DNA of 64,000 nucleotides, taken from contig OZ037892.1 of assembly GCA_964035575.1 (NCBI GenBank), positions 868,001-932,000 on the forward strand, written 5' to 3'. The position numbers and the translations under genes were made by a program. Position 1 is the stretch's first letter. Each line of letters begins with the position of its first letter. Positions 35,301-45,057 of the stretch are shown here, in pieces. The stretch is from Rhynchopus sp. YZ270_cl-10 (lineage: Eukaryota > Euglenozoa > Diplonemea > Diplonemida > Diplonemidae). A model generated the notes under the pieces. It saw only the letters and a list, made by a program, of their open reading frames with translations, ran no database searches and had not been told where the DNA came from.

Positions 35301-38300
35301 TTTTTGTCCGAGAATGCGATTACTAATTAGTTACTCCACTAATTAAATCGAGCAAAAATATGGTGAACTCAGCGGAGCCCGGTTTTAAAAGTGCCAAAAA
35401 CGACCTTTTCGTTTTGACGCGTTGTGAGTTCCTCAAATGCAATTTTGAAGGGTAAAAAATTCGGGTTTTCTAAGCACATGCAGTGCTAAGTTAAAAAAAA
35501 TCGCGAAAAAAAAATACAAAAATTTTGTGTTGGAAGCTCGGAACCCAGAAACGTCCAATGGTGAAGTTTTTTTCTGGTTTCGTTGCACCCTGTATTTTTA
35601 CTTAAAAATCAAGACAAAGTGATTTTTACCTGGATTTTTGCCTGTATTTTACTAGGGATTTTCCCTTAGTAAAATACAGGGGAATTATCTAACACCTCGT
35701 CCCGAGTTTTTGTCCGAGAATGCGATTACTAATTAGTTACTCCACTAATTAAATCGAGCAAAAATATGGTGAACTCAGCGGAGCCCGGTTTTAAAAGTGC
35801 CAAAAACGACCTTTTCGTTTTGACGCGTTGTGAGTTCCTCAAATGCAATTTTGAAGGGTAAAAAATTCGGGTTTTCTAAGCACATGCAGTGCTAAGTTAA
35901 AAAAAATCGCGAAAAAAAAATACAAAAATTTTGTGTTGGAAGCTCGGAACCCAGAAACGTCCAATGGTGAAGTTTTTTTCTGGTTTCGTTGCACCCTGTA
36001 TTTTTACTTAAAAATCAAGACAAAGTGATTTTTACCTGGATTTTTGCCTGTATTTTACTAGGGATTTTCCCTTAGTAAAATACAGGGGAATTATCTAACA
36101 CCTCGTCCCGAGTTTTTGTCCGAGAATGCGATTACTAATTAGTTACTCCACTAATTAAATCGAGCAAAAATATGGTGAACTCAGCGGAGCCCGGTTTTAA
36201 AAGTGCCAAAAACGACCTTTTCGTTTTGACGCGTTGTGAGTTCCTCAAATGCAATTTTGAAGGGTAAAAAATTCGGGTTTTCTAAGCACATGCAGTGCTA
36301 AGTTAAAAAAAATCGCGAAAAAAAAATACAAAAATTTTGTGTTGGAAGCTCGGAACCCAGAAACGTCCAATGGTGAAGTTTTTTTCTGGTTTCGTTGCAC
36401 CCTGTATTTTTACTTAAAAATCAAGACAAAGTGATTTTTACCTGGATTTTTGCCTGTATTTTACTAGGGATTTTCCCTTAGTAAAATACAGGGGAATTAT
36501 CTAACACCTCGTCCCGAGTTTTTGTCCGAGAATGCGATTACTAATTAGTTACTCCACTAATTAAATCGAGCAAAAATATGGTGAACTCAGCGGAGCCCGG
36601 TTTTAAAAGTGCCAAAAACGACCTTTTCGTTTTGACGCGTTGTGAGTTCCTCAAATGCAATTTTGAAGGGTAAAAAATTCGGGTTTTCTAAGCACATGCA
36701 GTGCTAAGTTAAAAAAAATCGCGAAAAAAAAATACAAAAATTTTGTGTTGGAAGCTCGGAACCCAGAAACGTCCAATGGTGAAGTTTTTTTCTGGTTTCG
36801 TTGCACCCTGTATTTTTACTTAAAAATCAAGACAAAGTGATTTTTACCTGGATTTTTGCCTGTATTTTACTAGGGATTTTCCCTTAGTAAAATACAGGGG
36901 AATTATCTAACACCTCGTCCCGAGTTTTTGTCCGAGAATGCGATTACTAATTAGTTACTCCACTAATTAAATCGAGCAAAAATATGGTGAACTCAGCGGA
37001 GCCCGGTTTTAAAAGTGCCAAAAACGACCTTTTCGTTTTGACGCGTTGTGAGTTCCTCAAATGCAATTTTGAAGGGTAAAAAATTCGGGTTTTCTAAGCA
37101 CATGCAGTGCTAAGTTAAAAAAAATCGCGAAAAAAAAATACAAAAATTTTGTGTTGGAAGCTCGGAACCCAGAAACGTCCAATGGTGAAGTTTTTTTCTG
37201 GTTTCGTTGCACCCTGTATTTTTACTTAAAAATCAAGACAAAGTGATTTTTACCTGGATTTTTGCCTGTATTTTACTAGGGATTTTCCCTTAGTAAAATA
37301 CAGGGGAATTATCTAACACCTCGTCCCGAGTTTTTGTCCGAGAATGCGATTACTAATTAGTTACTCCACTAATTAAATCGAGCAAAAATATGGTGAACTC
37401 AGCGGAGCCCGGTTTTAAAAGTGCCAAAAACGACCTTTTCGTTTTGACGCGTTGTGAGTTCCTCAAATGCAATTTTGAAGGGTAAAAAATTCGGGTTTTC
37501 TAAGCACATGCAGTGCTAAGTTAAAAAAAATCGCGAAAAAAAAATACAAAAATTTTGTGTTGGAAGCTCGGAACCCAGAAACGTCCAATGGTGAAGTTTT
37601 TTTCTGGTTTCGTTGCACCCTGTATTTTTACTTAAAAATCAAGACAAAGTGATTTTTACCTGGATTTTTGCCTGTATTTTACTAGGGATTTTCCCTTAGT
37701 AAAATACAGGGGAATTATCTAACACCTCGTCCCGAGTTTTTGTCCGAGAATGCGATTACTAATTAGTTACTCCACTAATTAAATCGAGCAAAAATATGGT
37801 GAACTCAGCGGAGCCCGGTTTTAAAAGTGCCAAAAACGACCTTTTCGTTTTGACGCGTTGTGAGTTCCTCAAATGCAATTTTGAAGGGTAAAAAATTCGG
37901 GTTTTCTAAGCACATGCAGTGCTAAGTTAAAAAAAATCGCGAAAAAAAAATACAAAAATTTTGTGTTGGAAGCTCGGAACCCAGAAACGTCCAATGGTGA
38001 AGTTTTTTTCTGGTTTCGTTGCACCCTGTATTTTTACTTAAAAATCAAGACAAAGTGATTTTTACCTGGATTTTTGCCTGTATTTTACTAGGGATTTTCC
38101 CTTAGTAAAATACAGGGGAATTATCTAACACCTCGTCCCGAGTTTTTGTCCGAGAATGCGATTACTAATTAGTTACTCCACTAATTAAATCGAGCAAAAA
38201 TATGGTGAACTCAGCGGAGCCCGGTTTTAAAAGTGCCAAAAACGACCTTTTCGTTTTGACGCGTTGTGAGTTCCTCAAATGCAATTTTGAAGGGTAAAAA

Positions 38301-39563
38301 ATTCGGGTTTTCTAAGCACATGCAGTGCTAAGTTAAAAAAAATCGCGAAAAAAAAATACAAAAATTTTGTGTTGGAAGCTCGGAACCCAGAAACGTCCAA
38401 TGGTGAAGTTTTTTTCTGGTTTCGTTGCACCCTGTATTTTTACTTAAAAATCAAGACAAAGTGATTTTTACCTGGATTTTTGCCTGTATTTTACTAGGGA
38501 TTTTCCCTTAGTAAAATACAGGGGAATTATCTAACACCTCGTCCCGAGTTTTTGTCCGAGAATGCGATTACTAATTAGTTACTCCACTAATTAAATCGAG
38601 CAAAAATATGGTGAACTCAGCGGAGCCCGGTTTTAAAAGTGCCAAAAACGACCTTTTCGTTTTGACGCGTTGTGAGTTCCTCAAATGCAATTTTGAAGGG
38701 TAAAAAATTCGGGTTTTCTAAGCACATGCAGTGCTAAGTTAAAAAAAATCGCGAAAAAAAAATACAAAAATTTTGTGTTGGAAGCTCGGAACCCAGAAAC
38801 GTCCAATGGTGAAGTTTTTTTCTGGTTTCGTTGCACCCTGTATTTTTACTTAAAAATCAAGACAAAGTGATTTTTACCTGGATTTTTGCCTGTATTTTAC
38901 TAGGGATTTTCCCTTAGTAAAATACAGGGGAATTATCTAACACCTCGTCCCGAGTTTTTGTCCGAGAATGCGATTACTAATTAGTTACTCCACTAATTAA
39001 ATCGAGCAAAAATATGGTGAACTCAGCGGAGCCCGGTTTTAAAAGTGCCAAAAACGACCTTTTCGTTTTGACGCGTTGTGAGTTCCTCAAATGCAATTTT
39101 GAAGGGTAAAAAATTCGGGTTTTCTAAGCACATGCAGTGCTAAGTTAAAAAAAATCGCGAAAAAAAAATACAAAAATTTTGTGTTGGAAGCTCGGAACCC
39201 AGAAACGTCCAATGGTGAAGTTTTTTTCTGGTTTCGTTGCACCCTGTATTTTTACTTAAAAATCAAGACAAAGTGATTTTTACCTGGATTTTTGCCTGTA
39301 TTTTACTAGGGATTTTCCCTTAGTAAAATACAGGGGAATTATCTAACACCTCGTCCCGAGTTTTTGTCCGAGAATGCGATTACTAATTAGTTACTCCACT
39401 AATTAAATCGAGCAAAAATATGGTGAACTCAGCGGAGCCCGGTTTTAAAAGTGCCAAAAACGACCTTTTCGTTTTGACGCGTTGTGAGTTCCTCAAATGC
39501 AATTTTGAAGGGTAAAAAATTCGGGTTTTCTAAGCACATGCAGTGCTAAGTTAAAAAAAATCG
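17361..39563. repeat. Satellite array, 406-bp unit, about 54.7 copies
   Basis: Unit starts marked by TGGATTTTTGCC fall at 17361, 17768, 18175, 18580, 18986, 19392, 19798, 20203 and 20609. From 20609 the next 46 periods total exactly 18,676 bp (46 x 406). The last unit starts at 39285 and stops at 39563 after ~279 bp. Each unit holds three inverted repeats: TAAAAATCA/TGATTTTTA; an 18-bp arm CCTGTATTTTACTAGGGA with its complement (one-base bulge, three-base loop; 20619-20658 in one unit); and TAATTAGT/ACTAATTA. No frame of useful length exists in a unit. The first unit, next to the gap, is the most diverged. A centromeric or heterochromatic satellite is the simplest reading; a tandem ncRNA array is an alternative. 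Confidence 0.97.
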
Positions 39564-39651
39564 CTGGGGGGCTCCGCCCCCCAGACCCCCCAGTCGCTTC
39601 GCGGCTAAGGGCTGGGCTAAGCCTGCCCTTCGCCGCGAAGCGCCTGGGGGG
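39564..39651. repeat. GC-rich double hairpin at the satellite edge
   Basis: A short hairpin CTGGGGGG-ctccg-CCCCCCAG (39564-39584) is followed by a 66-nt one (39586-39651). Its arms CCCCCCAG, CGCTTCGCGGC and AGGGC pair with GCCCT, GCCGCGAAGCG and CTGGGGGG. It replaces the satellite exactly inside the TCGCGA motif of the unit. Confidence 0.75.
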
Positions 39652-40233
39652 ATGTGGTGTGTAGCATTACAATGTGCAATGATTGCAGTCGTGAAGTATC
39701 TGGAGTTACACCGTTGTGAGGCGTGGAACCTCACAACTTTCCTCTCGTGAGCGACAGAGGTGTGAGTCGTTGCATCACAACACCGTAGAGGTCGTATTTG
39801 TACCTTCTTTGCGACACTCGTGACCTATCGCTATCGCGAGGGAGGCTCATTTTATTTACTGTGCGACGCTGCTGATTTCGACACGTTGCCGAAGAAGCGA
39901 TCGCGCTCTCTTCCTATTGCGCTCTCTCTGTGTGATTTTGTGTATCCCAAAAGGAGTAATTACCCGAAACATTTTGCCTAAACGTGTGAACGTTGTGAAC
40001 CTGGAGTCGCTAGCAGACAGGAAAAAGAGGATGGGCAGGCAGCGTCTGCCCGACCTGTGTGAAGTGAATAAGTGATTACCTGACAGATGTCTGGGTATCC
40101 GTGTGTTCTGTGTGGGTATCCATGTCCGGAGTATGTCCCATTGTCCCCCCACCCCCACCAATTGCAAAAAACCGTGAGGGTGCACGATGGCCCATGGACC
40201 ACCACGTCCTAGTTACCACCTATGACTAGTCAT

Positions 40234-40377
40234 ATGACAAGGTGGATGGCCAGTTACATGACAAGACTAACTAAAGACAAGACCCCTGTATGTAATGAGT
40301 GGCGTTAGGCCTTGTCATTTGACAGGGGTCTTGTCATTATTTAATCTTGTCATGTAACTAGTCATACCCCTTGTCAT
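40234..40377. repeat. Foldback of ATGACAAG words
   Basis: ATGACAAGG, GTTACATGACAAGA and ACAAGACCCCTGT on the left are mirrored by ACAGGGGTCTTGT, TCTTGTCATGTAAC and CCCTTGTCAT on the right. The three paired blocks are nested in order, giving an interrupted hairpin of about 144 bp. Confidence 0.65.
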
Positions 40378-40556
40378 TGCTCATACTCGGTTGTGGTGTA
40401 ACGTACCCTTTGGGGGAGCACCCCAAATACACGACGGTGAAGTAAACGACATGACATTGTGCTTTACATGTAATTTTTTTTACATGTAAACCACATGTCA
40501 TTTTATATGTAGTGATTTTTGTCTGAGGAGATTAGCCTCTGCATATTTTTGTCCAG

Positions 40557-40818
40557 CTGTACTGTACTGTACTGTACTGTACTGTACTGTACTGTACTGT
40601 ACTGTACTGTACTGTACTGTACTGTACTGTACTGTACTGTACTGTACTGTACTGTACTGTACTGTACTGTACTGTACTGTACTGTACTGTACTGTACTGT
40701 ACTGTACTGTACTGTACTGTACTGTACTGTACTGTACTGTACTGTACTGTACTGTACTGTACTGTACTGTACTGTACTGTACTGTACTGTACTGTACTGT
40801 ACTGTACTGTACTGTACT
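40557..40818. repeat. (ACTGT)n microsatellite, about 52 copies
   Basis: A 262-bp uninterrupted pentanucleotide array. Because 5 is not a multiple of 3 and no stop arises, frames stay open on both strands; they are not genes. Confidence 0.98.
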
Positions 40819-40827
40819 CCCAATCCC

Positions 40828-41375
40828 CTGTGTATACTGTGTATACTGTGTATACTGTGTATACTGTGTATACTGTGTATACTGTGTATACTGTGTATAC
40901 TGTGTATACTGTGTATACTGTGTATACTGTGTATACTGTGTATACTGTGTATACTGTGTATACTGTGTATACTGTGTATACTGTGTATACTGTGTATACT
41001 GTGTATACTGTGTATACTGTGTATACTGTGTATACTGTGTATACTGTGTATACTGTGTATACTGTGTATACTGTGTATACTGTGTATACTGTGTATACTG
41101 TGTATACTGTGTATACTGTGTATACTGTGTATACTGTGTATACTGTGTATACTGTGTATACTGTGTATACTGTGTATACTGTGTATACTGTGTATACTGT
41201 GTATACTGTGTATACTGTGTATACTGTGTATACTGTGTATACTGTGTATACTGTGTATACTGTGTATACTGTGTATACTGTGTATACTGTGTATACTGTG
41301 TATACTGTGTATACTGTGTATACTGTGTATACTGTGTATACTGTGTATACTGTGTATACTGTGTATACTGTGTAT
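40828..41375. repeat. (TGTGTATAC)n array, about 61 copies
   Basis: A 548-bp, essentially perfect 9-bp array that starts 9 bp after the ACTGT array. The unit contains GTATAC, and the word is the reverse complement of the unit at 41962-42189. Long open frames on both strands are artefacts of the 9-bp period. Confidence 0.97.
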
Positions 41376-41961
41376 GCTACCTGTGTGTGACCGTACCCCA
41401 GATGGTCTGAAGAGTGATCTGACCATATTCTCCAGGTACAATATATACCCGGAGAATCCATTGGAGCAAGAATTTTGCACTTTTGAGCACCACAGATTAC
41501 ATGTTGCCATTTTTGCGGTCATAATATTTTTGCAAATGGCAAAGGCAATCCTTAAGGAATTACAGGGAAAACCACCGTTTTGGGTCTCTCTGTCTATGGG
41601 CGATTGGGTTTTAGTCACTCAACGAATCTGCTCGAATTTTTTTGTGTGTAGATAGGTTTTACCAGAAAAATCAATTAAAGCAAGAATTTTACGGTTTTGA
41701 ATAGTTGTTCTTTATTTAAAAAAATACCCAGTTTGGACAAAAACTCAGGACCAAGTGTTAGCAGTTTGTTAGCACTTTGTTAGCATGCATTTTTGGGGGG
41801 GTGGTGTATAAAAAATTTTTTCCCCACGGGTGTTGGAAAAAAAAATTTTTTTTTCGTTGGTGAGCTTTTTAACGCCGGCATTTGCATTTCCGGAATCCGT
41901 CCGGCCAGTGGTGGGGTCAATTCGCCGAAATGGACAAGTTCTCGTTTTTGGTCAATTTCCG

Positions 41962-42189
41962 CAGTATTCACAGTATACACAGTATACACAGTATACACAG
42001 TATACACAGTATACACAGTATACACAGTATACACAGTATACACAGTATACACAGTATACACAGTATACACAGTATACACAGTATACACAGTATACACAGT
42101 ATACACAGTATACACAGTATACACAGTATACACAGTATACACAGTATACACAGTATACACAGTATACACAGTATACTCAGTATACTCAG
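41962..42189. repeat. (GTATACACA)n array, about 25 copies, inverted
   Basis: A 228-bp array of the reverse complement of the 40828-41375 unit, with minor variants (ATTC, ACTC) at its ends. Confidence 0.97.
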
Positions 42190-42209
42190 GGGGAAAACTC
42201 ACTTTGCGG

Positions 42210-42231
42210 GCGCCGCAGGCGCACGGTACGC
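42210..42231 (+). repeat. 22-bp GC module, copy 1
   Basis: It starts GCGCCGCAGGCGC (a small hairpin) and ends ACGGTACGC. It is identical over 22 bp to 45036-45057 and to the complement of 43920-43941. Confidence 0.7.
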
Positions 42232-42557
42232 GTTTTTCGTGATTTTTTCCAGCCCCGTTCTGTGCGTTCTTTTGACTCAGCGAGTCGATTGCGTTCAACG
42301 GTGGGGTCACACATGGGTATGCAAGAGTGGAGGCGCGCCAACAGGGGGAGTGGAAAAACCAAGGTAAAAAAATGTTTTTATACACCACCCCTAAAAAAAG
42401 GGTATTATTTAGCAGTTTGTTAGCAGTTCTTTAGCAGTGAAATTTGCTGGTTTCAGCCACACCATACAACCAAAAAAAACAAGAGCACAAAGCAAACATA
42501 ACAAAAACTTCATAAACAACCCATTCAAACCCTGCAACCTCCCCCCTCCTCCTCCAC

Positions 42558-42560
42558 CAG
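42558..42560 (+). promoter_or_regulatory. 3' splice acceptor before the RING coding exon
   Basis: CCTCCTCCTCCACCAG ends at 42560. Coding sequence in the RING frame begins immediately after it with no in-frame ATG before the membrane segment, so this is more likely a cis-intron acceptor than a leader-addition site. Confidence 0.5.
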
Positions 42561-43286
42561 GACATCCCCCTGCAATGCGCGCTCCTCGACCGCGACGGCT
42601 GTAACGATGTGACCGGCTGCGAATTCTACAACAAATGCTGCTACCTCGAAGGCTCTGTCCCCGAGAACGGCATCTGGAAGCACAGCCAGCAGCTCCTGCA
42701 GTGGGTGTTCCTCGTTGTGGCGGTCCTCTTTACGGGGCAGCTTCTGATGTTCTGCGTCCTCAGCTGCGTCGCAAGAGTCAAACGCTATTTCGGCTACGGC
42801 GACGACGGCGAGCTTGGCGAAGAGCTCCTCGGCCCCTCCTCCGATGAGTACTGCACCTACCTGGAAGCCCTCCCACCCCTCTCCGACCCTGCCGCCACAT
42901 CCTCGGCATGCACCATCTGTCTCGAAGACCTGCTTCTCTCAGACGGAACCAGCATCATTCTCCCCGACTGCTCCCACGCCTTCCATTTAACCTGTATCAG
43001 AGAATACTGTTGCCACGAAGCAAGAAAGCAGGCCCTCGCAGTCTGCCCCAACTGCCGTGTCGCTATCGACCCAAGAGTAGAAGGGCCCCCAAAGAAAAAG
43101 CTGTTCTGGCCTTTGGTTCTGCTTCAACGCAGAACAGAAGAAAGTACGGTAGAAGGAGCGGAATCATCAGGGTCGCCCAGAGATGCGGGAGAAGCAGATG
43201 GCGGTGTGGAGGACGACGTGGAGAGACCCTCTGCGTCTCCGAGGAGAGGAGGGCTTGCGGTAGAGATGCAGGCAGTCAGTACGTAG
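42561..43286 (+). CDS. Transmembrane RING-H2 protein, 3' exon (5' end not found)
   Basis: The open frame runs from the acceptor at 42560 to TAG at 43286, about 241 residues. No ATG precedes the conserved part in this frame, so an upstream exon, probably with a signal peptide, is missing. A Cys-rich stretch (residues 6-27, with C-x5-C-x5-CC) lies on the likely lumenal or outer side. One membrane helix spans ~45-70 (LLQWVFLVVAVLFTG...). A RING-H2 finger spans 117-165: C117, C120, C137, H139, H142, C145, C162, C165, with the CSHAFHLTC and CPNC signatures. TM-RING-H2 proteins are E3 ubiquitin ligases of the endomembrane system, anchored with the finger in the cytosol. The acidic, Ser-rich tail (~190-240) is probably disordered. 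A type F repeat begins 16 nt past the stop. Confidence 0.75.
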   Translation, partial: DIPLQCALLDRDGCNDVTGCEFYNKCCYLEGSVPENGIWKHSQQLLQWVFLVVAVLFTGQLLMFCVLSCVARVKRYFGYGDDGELGEELLGPSSDEYCTYLEALPPLSDPAATSSACTICLEDLLLSDGTSIILPDCSHAFHLTCIREYCCHEARKQALAVCPNCRVAIDPRVEGPPKKKLFWPLVLLQRRTEESTVEGAESSGSPRDAGEADGGVEDDVERPSASPRRGGLAVEMQAVST

Positions 43287-43301
43287 TGTTGGTTTTTTTA
43301 T

Positions 43302-43474
43302 GCCACCTCATGAAATGAAGGAAAATAGAATACAAAATCACTTTGAACACACTTTTTGCGGTTTTTGGGGACGAACCGCGCTGCAGAGGCCGCTCCTCAC
43401 CAAACCAGGTCGAGGGTGCGTTTTCACAACCTCTCCCATGGGGTTTATTGTATGATGAGTGTTAAGTTTCTATT
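43302..43474 (+). repeat. Structured repeat F, copy 1
   Basis: It begins CCACCTCATGAAATGAAGG and ends GTTAAGTTTCTATT, and lies in the probable 3' UTR of the RING gene. A central hairpin is kept but interrupted (GCGGTTTTTGGGGACGAACCGC), and this copy has small differences throughout, so it is older than or diverged from the 58119 and 60301 copies. Confidence 0.7.
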
Positions 43475-43593
43475 GTGTTTTTTTTTTATTTGGGTTTCCT
43501 CAAAAGTGAGAGAATATATAATTATGTTTTTTGGAAAGGTTTGTTATGTATACCCAGCTTCGGAGGTGAAGAAGGTTGTGAGAACGAAAAAAG

Positions 43594-44390
43594 CAGGGTA
43601 TTAGCTTGGTACTCAGAATTAGGTTCAAAAACCTAATTCTGAATTTTTTCGGGGGAAAAAAAAAAAATAGATTTGGATTTCGGGGGGGGGGGGGGAAATA
43701 TGGGGGAAAGAACCGTGGTTGAACCACGGGAGTACGCAGTACCCTTGGGAACTGGGTTGCTGACCGCACCGTCCAGGCTGTACCTTAAAATTTTTTTGCC
43801 TGCGGCGCCATTTTTCCTTTTTTGCTCCGCAAAAAAGGGTTCGTTGAGCTCCATTTGACGGACGGAGCTTGAACCCAACTATGAGTGAGAAAAAAGATGT
43901 GGCGAAAAGAATAAAAGTAGCGTACCGTGCGCCTGCGGCGCAAGCTTTCACACCCTTCCCATGACATTGTTTGCCTGTAAAATAGTGCAATTTTAAAGCG
44001 CAATTTTAGAAATGTTGCATACCGTGGCTTCGCCAGGAACCTTTGGGTGCCATGGCCACCGTTTCTTGTAAATGTATTGAGGTTACCGACAATAAGGCTG
44101 ACACCCACTACGGATTGCGGATCACCAGTGGCTGAAAGCTACCAAGGTTGCACAGAGGAGGGGAGGCTTTTCCGCAGGGTTGGGGTGGTGTAGGTTTGCC
44201 GTGGTCACAAAATACCGAGAAAATTTTTCGCTTCGTTTCCCCCACAGAAAAAAATGACTGCCTCACACAAAACCACCTTTTTGGTGGGGGCTAGGGGGGC
44301 TATATAATACCCTGCTATAACCCCACCAAAAAAAAAAAAATTCAAAAAACCTAATTCTGGAAAAAATCCAAAATCCAAGCTTATACCCTG
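43594..44390. mobile_element. hAT-like non-autonomous transposon, 797 bp
   Basis: The ends are CAGGGTATTAGCTTGG and CCAAGCTTATACCCTG. They are bounded by an exact 8-bp duplication GAAAAAAG (43586-43593, 44391-44398). CAGGG termini with 8-bp duplications are typical of hAT elements. Inner blocks CAGAATTAGGTT / AACCTAATTCTG recur near both ends. The interior has no transposase-like frame. It carries a GC module at 43920-43941. Confidence 0.75.
43920..43941 (-). repeat. 22-bp GC module, inverted copy 2
   Basis: The exact reverse complement of the 42210 and 45036 copies, inside the hAT-like element. Confidence 0.7.
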
Positions 44391-44893
44391 GAAAAAAGGA
44401 AAGAAAAAAAAAAAAAAAACACACATCTTCTTTAAAGAGCTGTAGTGCGAGAAGTGCGTCGATATTAAGTACCATTGTTTGGGGACCATATTTACGCATC
44501 GGTTAATGGGTTAGTAAAATGAGTGAAGCCATATTCAAGGGGTAAAATATAAGGGGAAGAAAAGGAGGGTTTTAAAGATGACCATAGCACCCCCTCCGGG
44601 CGAGGGGGGGATGTCTGCACTAATACTGGTATTCATGTTTTTGAGACATTTGAGAATAGGCAAAAGAAAAGCTACAATACAGTGCTGAGGGTTCACATGA
44701 GTGGTCCACAGTGTTTAACGTTGTGTCCGGGGTCCTCAGAGCGTTATCAGCACTTGTATCAAGTTTTTTTTTTTCCCCTTTTTTTTTTTTTAACTTTGAA
44801 ACTCTCTCCTTTCGTTCATGAGCCCTGCCGAGGCAGGGTGGCTGTTCGTTGTGTTCCACCCAAGGGTAGTCCTGGGACCGGTTCCAGTTGGAA

Positions 44894-44922
44894 GATACAC
44901 TGTCACGAGAGGGCTTTGTATT
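44894..44922 (+). repeat. Module C, short 3' form
   Basis: GATACACTGTCACGAGAGGG ... TTTGTATT: ATACA pairs with TGTAT around the CACGAGAG loop. The 5' two thirds of module C are replaced by unrelated sequence. Confidence 0.55.
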
Positions 44923-45035
44923 AAATTTTCAAGTTTTTTTTTTTTTCTTTTTGCGCGTTTTGTTCAGGCTCTCCGCTAGGATTTCCGATTTTGAAAATAT
45001 TCTGTTGATGGTCCACGTTGGTGGGGTACATGCTT

Positions 45036-45057
45036 GCGCCGCAGGCGCACGGTACGC
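45036..45057 (+). repeat. 22-bp GC module, copy 3
   Basis: Same 22 bp as at 42210, preceded by TGCTT and followed by AAC and a T run, as in the inverted copy. Confidence 0.7.

Larger units (their letters stand above)
41798..42391. mobile_element. Foldback with GGGGTGGTGTATAAAAA ends, carrying a 9-bp array
   Basis: The 17-bp arms (41798-41814, 42375-42391) are exact inverted copies. Inside lie an ATTTGCATTTCCGG segment (41878-41938), the 9-bp array and a GC module (42210-42231). The flanks are 11-bp GTTAGCAGTTT-type repeats, three on the left (41757-41789) and three on the right (42408-42440), as if the element had split an array. No coding capacity. Confidence 0.6.
39652..42560. other. Spacer and arrays between satellite and RING gene
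   Basis: Besides the arrays and foldbacks listed, 39652-40230 is a GC-richer unique stretch without a convincing gene. 41376-41756 is unique sequence with no recognised feature. A small hairpin with arms TTTACATGTA / TACATGTAAA and an outer GACATG/CATGTC lies around 40451-40501. An upstream exon of the RING gene must lie here or further left, but I cannot identify it. Confidence 0.6.

Noticed and set aside
17361-39563. CRISPR array or rDNA-like array
   Set aside because: There are no unique spacers, the period is 406 bp, and no rRNA-like sequence is present; it is a plain tandem satellite.
40503-41655. Open frames of 186-378 codons on both strands over the microsatellites
   Set aside because: They arise because the 5-bp and 9-bp units contain no stop codon; the products are pure repeats (e.g. 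VYT, HSI, CIL) and appear in several frames and on both strands.
41780-42423. Open frames of 149-202 codons over the inverted 9-bp array
   Set aside because: Same artefact as above; flanking parts belong to a foldback element and show no protein-like conservation.
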